From Gammaproteobacteria bacterium (GTDB lineage Bacteria > Pseudomonadota > Gammaproteobacteria > Steroidobacterales > GCA-2729495), in NCBI GenBank assembly GCA_030746435.1, contig JASLMV010000001.1:218735-282734 (forward strand): DNA of 64,000 nucleotides, in the 5' to 3' direction. A program made the position numbers and the translations under genes. The notes under the pieces are model-generated. The model was given only the letters and a program-made list of their open reading frames with translations. It had not been told where the DNA came from and ran no database searches. Positions 36,433 to 43,479 of this stretch are shown in pieces; the stretch's first letter is position 1; the number at the start of each line of letters is the position of its first letter.

Positions 36433-37617
36433 TTACCCAAGGCTTAGTTGCAAGCGTGCCGTATCTGCAACAGGCTTTCGGGAAGGCAGCGATGGTGCAA
36501 TCCTTTCGATGACTTTTTCCGCTGTCGCCCGGTACGTCGTCAGCTTGCCCCCATAAATACCCAACACACGCGGCCGGTTGCGGCGGTCCGGTTGTAATAT
36601 AGTTTCGCGCGACCGATGAAACGCATGCCCCGGACCGCCCGGCAGCACTCTCAAACCCGCCCACGAACTAATCAGGTTACTCCGATTTATGTTTGTGAAC
36701 TCGGGAAAATAGTGCCTCAGCACGCCCAGCAGGTAGGACTCTTCGCCGGGCAGCGGTCGTACATGGTCCGGGTTCTCACGATAGCGGGTCTCGGTTGTAC
36801 CGATCAGCAGGTGTCCATCGCGCGGCATAATAAATACCGCCCGGCCATCACGAGGGCTCTCGAGATAAAAGAAATCATCGCCCAGCGAACCCGGCACGGC
36901 GATATGAGTTCCCTGCACCAGTTCCACCGATATTCTTTCGATCCGGGGTTCGATTTTTGCTGCGACCCGGTTTATCCAGGGTCCCGCTGCGTTTACCAGT
37001 ACGCGGGCGCTGCAGGACCGTTCCCACTCACCGGTACGGTAATGCAATTCGCAGCCTTCATCATGCACTTCCGCGCGGGTGAACGCGGCCGGGCAAAGGA
37101 GTTCAGCCCCCAGCTTCTGCGCCGACCGCATGACTGCTTCGGTCAGCAGCGCATCGTCCGTACGTGCATCCGTATAACGAAATACTGCGCGCAAATTGTC
37201 GGTACGCAAACCATTGAGCCCATCCCACTGAAGCCTGGGCACGCCAGAGAAACGCGCTGCGGCATTCATTCCGCTAAGCAGGTAATAAAGGCTCAGGCCC
37301 GTACGCAATAAGAGCGGGCTGCGACGGGTATTCCGGTAAATCGGTATCAGGAAACTCTGCAACTGCACCAGGTCAGGCGCGAGCTCAAGCAGCAGCGCTC
37401 GCTCGCGCAGGCTTTCGCGCACGAGACCGAACTCATAACTCTCCAGGTAGCGCAGTCCGCCGTGGATCAGCATGCTCGACTTGCTGGACGTGCCGGCCGC
37501 CAGTCCCTGCTTCTCGATCAACACCACGCTGTGCCCGGCCGCCGCCGCGGCCTGGGCTACCCCGACGCCGTTGATCCCGCCGCCTATAACGGCCACATCA
37601 TAATCGTGCCCGCTCAT
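36433..37617 (-). CDS. GlpD-like FAD glycerol-3-phosphate dehydrogenase, short form
   Basis: A 394-residue FAD enzyme of the GlpD/GlpA type, which oxidises glycerol-3-phosphate to dihydroxyacetone phosphate at the inner membrane. The FAD motif VAVIGGGINGVGVA is at the N-terminus, followed by SSKSSMLIHGGLRYLE. The usual enzyme has about 500 residues; here the C-terminal helical domain is missing, so it is a short form. The stop of the upstream phosphodiesterase gene abuts its start with no spacer, so the two are translationally coupled and should work together on glycerophosphodiesters. Confidence 0.85.
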   Translation of the reverse strand: MSGHDYDVAVIGGGINGVGVAQAAAAAGHSVVLIEKQGLAAGTSSKSSMLIHGGLRYLESYEFGLVRESLRERALLLELAPDLVQLQSFLIPIYRNTRRSPLLLRTGLSLYYLLSGMNAAARFSGVPRLQWDGLNGLRTDNLRAVFRYTDARTDDALLTEAVMRSAQKLGAELLCPAAFTRAEVHDEGCELHYRTGEWERSCSARVLVNAAGPWINRVAAKIEPRIERISVELVQGTHIAVPGSLGDDFFYLESPRDGRAVFIMPRDGHLLIGTTETRYRENPDHVRPLPGEESYLLGVLRHYFPEFTNINRSNLISSWAGLRVLPGGPGHAFHRSRETILQPDRRNRPRVLGIYGGKLTTYRATAEKVIERIAPSLPSRKPVADTARLQLSLG

Positions 37618-38367
37618 CTACTGTCCATCGAGTAGTGCTGCCCGCAGTTCTGCAAAACACATGGTTTCAAAAATACTGACACCACGTGCTTGCAGGTCAC
37701 GGGCGAGCCCGGCCTCGGTGATTTCGTAGGCAACCCAGGTCCACGGACCCTGCCAGAGTTTGGCAGGCATTTTTGTGTGGTTGCAGAACAGGTATTCGGG
37801 TGCGAGTTCGTCAGCCAACCGGTGCGATGCTTCATTCCACGTTCGTATTGCCCAACCAATCGGCCGGCCAGTACGTTTACGTGCCGCTCTTATATAGTCG
37901 GCATCAAAAGAAATCACCACACACTGTTCCAGCACGGGATCCAGTAACGGCAGCACCTCATCGAGTACTACTTCAAGCCCGAACTGCCTGATGCTCTCGC
38001 CTTTGACTTCGACAAATGCCGTTACCTGCTTCCAGTCGGCCAGTGCTTCTGTCATCTGCTTAAGGGTTGGCGGCAGCGCATCCCTGAAATCTTCGCCCAG
38101 TCGAACGACTTCGCCCACCGGCATGGTGGCAATCTCGCCCGCATCCAACTCGAATACGGAACGGTCTATAGCCGCGGTACGCCTGAAGTCGGCGTCGTGC
38201 AGCAAGAAGGGCACTCGGTCACGCGAGAGCTGGATATCGAACTCCAGCAATGTTGCGCCTGCATCGACTGCGGCCCGCATGGCCTCCAGTGTGTTTTCGG
38301 GGTAGTGCGCGGCATAGCCACGATGCGCGAGCAGCGCGACAGTATCGGCTCCGGAAAAATTAGTCAT
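37618..38367 (-). CDS. Glycerophosphodiester phosphodiesterase
   Basis: A 249-residue GDPD-family enzyme that splits glycerophosphodiesters (phospholipid breakdown products) into glycerol-3-phosphate and an alcohol. The active-site motifs are present: LLAHRGYAAHYPENTLEAM with the catalytic His, LEFDIQLSRD with the acidic metal ligands and PFLLHDADFRR. There is no signal peptide, so it resembles the cytoplasmic UgpQ form. Its stop codon abuts the start of the GlpD-like gene; the pair would feed glycerol-3-phosphate into central metabolism. Confidence 0.9.
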   Translation of the reverse strand: MTNFSGADTVALLAHRGYAAHYPENTLEAMRAAVDAGATLLEFDIQLSRDRVPFLLHDADFRRTAAIDRSVFELDAGEIATMPVGEVVRLGEDFRDALPPTLKQMTEALADWKQVTAFVEVKGESIRQFGLEVVLDEVLPLLDPVLEQCVVISFDADYIRAARKRTGRPIGWAIRTWNEASHRLADELAPEYLFCNHTKMPAKLWQGPWTWVAYEITEAGLARDLQARGVSIFETMCFAELRAALLDGQ

Positions 38368-38632
38368 CGCTAATGGTCATCGGCAACAGCTATCCCGTAT
38401 TAACACGCCTGCACGATAGCTTTCGCATCGTGACATATGAATGCGGGACATGCACCCACCCCCGCGCCATGCACCCGGGCCGCCGGAAATCAGGTAACCG
38501 GGTACTGGATCCGGTGCCTGTAATACCGCTGGAAAAACTGATTTAGAGCCGATCTCGAAACAATTACGGCAATTGGAAAAGCGGTATAAAATACCTTTAG
38601 CAAGAACAAACCAGCATGGACGGAGGAAAAGC

Positions 38633-39061
38633 GTGCGAACAGCTGTCGATATTCTGCGTGTAAAAGGTGACGAGGTCTGGTCCATCAGCTCAGACCACAC
38701 TATTCTTGAAGCAATACAGTTAATGGCCGATAAAGAAGTAGGCGCGTTGCTGGTGATTGACAATGACAAGCTTACGGGCATCGTTACAGAGCGAGATTAT
38801 GCCCGCAAAGTTGCCCTGGAAGGTCGATCCTCAAAAGACTCAAGGGTTGCCGATATAATGTCACACAAAGTACTTTGTGCCCGGCCGGAACAAACTGTAG
38901 AAGAATGCATGGCGCTGATGAGTGACAAGCGTGCCCGTCATTTACCTATTGTTGATCACAAAAAGGTTATTGGTGTGGTGTCTATCGGTGACCTGGTGAA
39001 GAGCATTATCACCGAGCAGCAGTTCGAAATTGATCAACTGCAGTACTACATCACGCACTAA
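38633..39061 (+). CDS. Tandem CBS domain protein
   Basis: A protein of about 142 residues made of two CBS motifs. The first spans about residues 5-62 (SISSDHTILEAIQLMADKEV) and the second about 70-128 (ARPEQTVEECMALMSDKRAR, then HLPIVDHKKVIGVVSIGDL). Such stand-alone CBS pairs bind adenine nucleotides and often regulate another protein. GTG at 38633 is chosen because GGAGG lies six bases upstream; an upstream ATG at 38573 would add a basic leader without family features. It stands alone between divergent and convergent genes. Confidence 0.88.
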   Translation: MRTAVDILRVKGDEVWSISSDHTILEAIQLMADKEVGALLVIDNDKLTGIVTERDYARKVALEGRSSKDSRVADIMSHKVLCARPEQTVEECMALMSDKRARHLPIVDHKKVIGVVSIGDLVKSIITEQQFEIDQLQYYITH

Positions 39062-39097
39062 AACACACTAAATGATTATGTGACCGCGTTAGCGCAT

Positions 39098-40501
39098 TCA
39101 CCTTTGCCGGCTTTCGGTGTTACGGACCGGTATAAGATCAGCCTCGGTCAGGTGATAAAACTTCAATAACGTGATCGACACCAGGTTGCAGAAAACCGGA
39201 ATACCGATGTAGCCAATTTGAATGGCCAGCACGGCTGAAGCTGACTGGTCGGCCTTGGTTGCCAGTTCCCGGTCGAAGCCCAGCACACTTAATAGAGTGC
39301 CCACGATAAACGGCCCCAGGGCCATACAGGCCTTCTCGACGAAACTGAAAGACGCAGACAGCACTCCCTCGCGGCGCTGACCCGTCAACCGGTGATCCAG
39401 GGCAAAGGTATCGATCAGCATGGACTGCCCATACAGGTGTGCCCCGGCCCCGAACATACCCAGCAACACGGCACGCGTCATAAGCAGCGGAACGGGCTCG
39501 TTGGGCCCTGCCAGCAGCCAGGATACGGACAGAACACAGAAGCCGCCAAGCGAAAGTATGTAGGCAGGTTTCTTGCCAATCCTTTTCGACAGCCAGTTGC
39601 ATACCGGCATAAACAGGATAGTGGTCACCATTTGCACACCCATCACCATGAAAAAGCTGCTCTCGTCCAGCTTCAGAATGCGGGTAAAAAAGAACATCGC
39701 GGTGGTCAGAGCAGAAAATACGCCAACGTAAATAGCGATTTTTGTACTAACCAGTATCACCAGCGGCCGGTTTTCAAACAACCACTGAATATGCTGGCGC
39801 ATGGGAATGTCATCCTGACCGCTGGCCGCAGCCGTTTGCCGGGTCCGGCTGGTAAAAAAGAACGTTGCAAGCATGACCAGCGTAATAAAAATACCGAAGT
39901 AGATTGCGGCCTCCCCGTAGCTCGCCCGGCTTGCCTGTTCACCACCCAGTATTTTGGCTACAGCGCCGTATCCTGCTGCGCCCAGCAGGTTTCCAGCGGA
40001 CATAAAGACAACCCGCCAGGACATGATCTTGGTCCGCTGGTGATAGTCATCCGTCATTTCAGCCGGCATCGCCATATAGGGCACCTGGAATGACGTGTAA
40101 GCAATTGCAAATACCGCCAGCGCGCAACCGACATATATATAGCTGGCGGTTGGGCCCAGCGCCGGCACATTGAAAAGCAACGCAAACGATATACCGCAGG
40201 CAAATGACGATCCGAGCAGCCAGGGCCGTCGTCGCCCGATGCCTGTTCGGGTGCGGTCGCTCAGGGCACCGATCGGTGGATCGGTAACCACATCCAGCAT
40301 CTTGCCGGCAAAGATCAGCGTCCCGACAACGAAGGGATCCAGCTTGATAAGTGTCACCAGCACATACAGCAGCATCGCCGTGGGCGCATTCAGCATTGTT
40401 GCCGTCGCCATGCTGCCTATACCCCACCCTGCGGCGAGCCGGTTGGAAACAAAGCCTTCGGCGCGGTCTGCGGCAACTGTATCCGCTGTGGTTGAACGCA
40501 T
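39098..40501 (-). CDS. GPH-type sodium/proton symporter (MFS_2)
   Basis: A 467-residue permease with about 12 spans, of the glycoside-pentoside-hexuronide:cation symporter family (MelB type). The sequence PPIGALSDRTRTGIGRRRPW after the second span is diagnostic, and the loop region VPYMAMPAEMTDDYHQR also fits. It should take up a sugar or related organic solute with H+ or Na+. It diverges from the third DUF1838 gene (162 bases between starts), so it may bring in the compound acted on by that cluster; this is inference. Confidence 0.87.
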   Translation of the reverse strand: MRSTTADTVAADRAEGFVSNRLAAGWGIGSMATATMLNAPTAMLLYVLVTLIKLDPFVVGTLIFAGKMLDVVTDPPIGALSDRTRTGIGRRRPWLLGSSFACGISFALLFNVPALGPTASYIYVGCALAVFAIAYTSFQVPYMAMPAEMTDDYHQRTKIMSWRVVFMSAGNLLGAAGYGAVAKILGGEQASRASYGEAAIYFGIFITLVMLATFFFTSRTRQTAAASGQDDIPMRQHIQWLFENRPLVILVSTKIAIYVGVFSALTTAMFFFTRILKLDESSFFMVMGVQMVTTILFMPVCNWLSKRIGKKPAYILSLGGFCVLSVSWLLAGPNEPVPLLMTRAVLLGMFGAGAHLYGQSMLIDTFALDHRLTGQRREGVLSASFSFVEKACMALGPFIVGTLLSVLGFDRELATKADQSASAVLAIQIGYIGIPVFCNLVSITLLKFYHLTEADLIPVRNTESRQR

Positions 40502-40663
40502 ACCGGGATGTCCTGTTATTCTTGCCGTGACCAGCGGTTACTGAAAGAACAAATCTGGTCTCGCAGTATATACCCACCCTGGGCATGAACTTCCGGGCCT
40601 GTCCTGCCGGATTGCTATATCGGCGACTGCGGCAAATGAATTTAGCACCCGAAAGGAAAAAAT

Positions 40664-41752
40664 ATGAACAGCAGTTTTATTGATCATCTCGCGCTAAACC
40701 GCCGTGAGTTGCTGTCTGGCTCACTCGCGTTCGGTGTCGCAGGACTGGCCGCCAGCGGCGCTGTACCTGTTGCCTCGGCCGCAACGCCCGGAAGCTCCGA
40801 TTACCTGGATCCGGCATTTAACCTGTATGCCTTTGGCAAGATCTGGTCGAGCTACGAAGAAATGTGCCTCGGCGCCTTTCACGGACTCATGTACATACGC
40901 ATACCCGGCAAACGCATGATCCCGGTTTTTGGTTACACCGGAACCGGCGCACTACTGTCAAAAATTGATGAAAACGGCGATCTGTGGGTTAAATCACGCG
41001 AGACGGGTTACTTCACTGATCTCGAAACGGGCGATATTCTCGAAACCTGGGATAACCCCTTCACCGGCAAAACTGTCGAGGTTTTTCATTTCTATAACGA
41101 TGTGCTCATCGGCAAGATCGGCAAGGAAATTCCAAAGTTCTTTATGGGTGAGGCCGGCGACACACCAACGCTCATGAACGAAGGAACGGTATTCCCTGAC
41201 GAGGAAGGAAAATATCCGTTTGTGCTCCCGTTCCAGCAATACGGTGACGACCTGATGATGTCATGGGACTACACGCACGAGCACACGAACCCGGTCAGGC
41301 CTGAGGGCTGGCCCCGCTCCTCTACCGGACCGCGTATTACGCCATCGGAACATTTCACGTTCCAGGTGAACAAAGACGAACTTGAAGATCGCGGCCTGAA
41401 CACCTGTCGTATGACCGCCGGCTTTTCGCGCCTTTCCGAGTGCTGGCCATTCATGGAAATGGGCGGTACGGAATTTGCCGACGTCACGCTGTTCGGGCGC
41501 ATGCACAGTCACAAAGGCTTGCGGGGTTACGGCGACATACCACCGAAAGTACTGGCCTACATAGAAAAACATGCGCCGGACTATCTTGCGTTGCCCGATC
41601 ACTGGAATATTGGTAACAAGCGAGTGGACACCTGGAAAACCTATGCGCTGGATGTGCCGCCCGAAAACCCGGACTACGAATGGTCGCCCAGCGACTTCGT
41701 CGTGCCCTCGGGTAAAGGGAGTTTGCGCGTACTCGGACGCGCGAATCAATAA
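40664..41752 (+). CDS. DUF1838 family protein with Tat signal (paralogue 3)
   Basis: A 362-residue DUF1838 protein with a Tat-like leader (NRRELLSGSLAFGVAGLAA, cleavage near VASAATPG). Conserved blocks: LETGDILETWDNPFTGKTVE, VEVFH-x3-ND, YGDDLMMSWDY, CWPFMEMGGTEF and PPKVLAYIEKHAPDYL. It is longer than the other two copies because of an inserted loop near residues 200-235 and a C-terminal extension. It is followed by a hairpin element like that after the first copy. Periplasmic location is inferred from the leader. A broad, start-supporting AAAGGAAAAAAT site lies before ATG. Confidence 0.82.
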   Translation: MNSSFIDHLALNRRELLSGSLAFGVAGLAASGAVPVASAATPGSSDYLDPAFNLYAFGKIWSSYEEMCLGAFHGLMYIRIPGKRMIPVFGYTGTGALLSKIDENGDLWVKSRETGYFTDLETGDILETWDNPFTGKTVEVFHFYNDVLIGKIGKEIPKFFMGEAGDTPTLMNEGTVFPDEEGKYPFVLPFQQYGDDLMMSWDYTHEHTNPVRPEGWPRSSTGPRITPSEHFTFQVNKDELEDRGLNTCRMTAGFSRLSECWPFMEMGGTEFADVTLFGRMHSHKGLRGYGDIPPKVLAYIEKHAPDYLALPDHWNIGNKRVDTWKTYALDVPPENPDYEWSPSDFVVPSGKGSLRVLGRANQ

Positions 41753-41799
41753 GCTGCGCAGCGGCTACCCACGCTCGAAGAGCGCCGCCCGAAGGGCGG
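41752..41799. repeat. GNA-triloop hairpin cluster after DUF1838 gene
   Basis: Three short hairpins with three-base GNA loops: AGCTGC-GCA-GCGGCT (41752-41766, one G-T wobble), CGCTC-GAA-GAGCG (41772-41784) and CCGCCC-GAA-GGGCGG (41785-41799). The layout matches the element at 3686-3720: an AGYYGC-GNA-GCRRCT hairpin followed by a GAA-loop hairpin. The first base overlaps the stop codon of the DUF1838 gene. No T-run follows. Confidence 0.55.
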
Positions 41800-41841
41800 G
41801 CTTATAAATTTCCCATCCGGCGCTGGCAATAAAGTGCGCCA

Positions 41842-42552
41842 CTACCAGCCTATGGTCCGGCCGTCGTGGCTGGTAAAGCTGCCGGTCTTTTCAATTGTCA
41901 GGTCGGCAATCATTGGCCTTAAGGCAGCAATGCTGTCGGGAATTTCAACGGTGGCATAACCGAAAGCGTCCATGCGCGTCTTCACGTAACCGGGGCAATA
42001 CATCGCTACGATTATGCCGCGCTCCTTCAGTTCACCTGCGATGATGGTCATGACACGGTTCAAGGCTGTCTTGCTACTGGCGTATGCGAGTGCCGGGACG
42101 CTCATCTCCGCTATCGAGCCCACGGTGCTCGAAATCGTAACTATCTTCTTTTGTTCGCTGGCCGCGACATTCTCGAGGAATACCTCCGCCATTTTTACCG
42201 GCGCAAAGGTATTAGTCCGCAGAACCTGGTCCCAGACTTCGTAGTCCATCCTGCCAAAATGCTGCCGCATTGCATTCTCGGCAATTGGAATGGGCCCGAT
42301 GATGCCGGCATTGTTAAGCAACACATCAATGGGTACGCCCACATACTTTTCTCCAAGCGCATCGATCGCCGCGAAGTCATTAACATCCAGTTGCTCGACC
42401 GTGATATCCGCGCCAGCAGCAAGCTCCTTCAGCTCGGCGGCATCGTCAGGTGCCCGGCAACAGGCGATAACTTTCCAGCCATCGGCCGAGTACTGCCGGG
42501 TAAACTCGAGCCCGAGACCGCGGTTAGCCCCGGTAATCAGAATAGTAGACAT
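41842..42552 (-). CDS. SDR family oxidoreductase (C-factor-like)
   Basis: A 236-residue cytoplasmic SDR close to the C-factor / csgA-like group: ITGANRGLGLEFTRQYSADG at the start, LLNNAG, TISSTVGSIAEMS and the intact YASSK active site. It is homologous to the two signal-peptide SDRs in this window (18387-19178 and 62227-63012) and serves as their catalytic reference. It starts four bases after the flavin reductase-PCP_red stop in a DUF1295 / molybdenum-hydroxylase / flavin-reductase / SDR operon. Substrate unknown. Confidence 0.88.
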   Translation of the reverse strand: MSTILITGANRGLGLEFTRQYSADGWKVIACCRAPDDAAELKELAAGADITVEQLDVNDFAAIDALGEKYVGVPIDVLLNNAGIIGPIPIAENAMRQHFGRMDYEVWDQVLRTNTFAPVKMAEVFLENVAASEQKKIVTISSTVGSIAEMSVPALAYASSKTALNRVMTIIAGELKERGIIVAMYCPGYVKTRMDAFGYATVEIPDSIAALRPMIADLTIEKTGSFTSHDGRTIGW

Positions 42553-42556
42553 TTTC

Positions 42557-43387
42557 TCAGTTGCTTGTATCGATACGGTCCATCATCGATGGCGGTGTAT
42601 AGTCATCCTGCATTTTCTTGAAGCGCTTATCGGTAACAACAGTGCCGCCTTCACCTTCGACTATCTGTTCCGCCATTTCAATAATCATGGAGCGGACGAA
42701 CATGGGCACTTCTTCAAGGGTCTTCAGGGCTTCGGGCTCCCACTCCAGGTTCATTTTGACGGAGTAGCGTATTTCCTCTTCCTGCGGAGGCGCCTGTACT
42801 TCATCCACCATGATGTCCCCGACCCGGGTCCAGTGGAAGAACCGCCGGCCAGCATCGCCGAGCGTGATAGTGGGGTCGACAGCTTTGGCCAGTTCCGACC
42901 TCGATAAATCCAACAGGTCTTCATCAACGAGTATGTTGACGATATTGCCGATCGCATGACGCTGCGACTCGTCAAGGTCATAGAATTTGTCGAGTTTGCA
43001 TTCCAACACCTGGCGCGATTCCGCCAGCGTCGGGGGTTTCACCTTCTGCGACGGGATGGGTGTCATGCGCATAAATTCCAGCTCATTCACACCCTTGGGG
43101 TAAAAACGACATGCCTCGAGTATGTCATCGGTGTATTCATAAGGTGGAAAATTAACGACAAATTCACCAGTCTTGCAGATATTCTGAATGGTATGCGCGA
43201 ATCTGCGCATCATCAGCATGACCCGTGGCTGCTGACTGAGATTATCGTAGTGGATGACTCCCGACAGCGGCGCTGCATTCGGTACGCCTTCTTCGTTTAC
43301 CGTCGTTACGATTGTTACCGTCTTGGGCCAGACTATTTTATCCGAATACCAAAAAGTCTTGATTGGTACGCTTACTTTTTTCTTCAC
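42557..43387 (-). CDS. Flavin reductase-like FMN protein with PCP_red-like C-terminal domain (copy 2)
   Basis: A 276-residue paralogue of the protein at 14917-15744. Residues 1 to about 200 form the FMN split-barrel (KTVTIVTTVNEEGVPNAAPL, IQNICKTGEFVVNFP). Residues of about 214-263 form the PCP_red-like tail with W-x4-AL...VP-x-FVRSMI and G-x3-VT. The tail matches that of the Rieske enzyme at 33647-35080 even more closely (MII after the FV-x-S). The start is GTG with a GGGGGAAT site upstream. It lies between the molybdenum-hydroxylase large subunit gene (92 bases) and the SDR gene (four bases), so it is likely an oxidoreductase partner in that cluster. Confidence 0.82.
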   Translation of the reverse strand: MKKKVSVPIKTFWYSDKIVWPKTVTIVTTVNEEGVPNAAPLSGVIHYDNLSQQPRVMLMMRRFAHTIQNICKTGEFVVNFPPYEYTDDILEACRFYPKGVNELEFMRMTPIPSQKVKPPTLAESRQVLECKLDKFYDLDESQRHAIGNIVNILVDEDLLDLSRSELAKAVDPTITLGDAGRRFFHWTRVGDIMVDEVQAPPQEEEIRYSVKMNLEWEPEALKTLEEVPMFVRSMIIEMAEQIVEGEGGTVVTDKRFKKMQDDYTPPSMMDRIDTSN

Positions 43388-43479
43388 GCCATTCCCCCGA
43401 ATAAGCGATTTTGTTGAATCATAGCAGGATGGTGCAGTGCTGCCGACCTGCTTGCTGTATCACCCCGCCGCGACGATAC

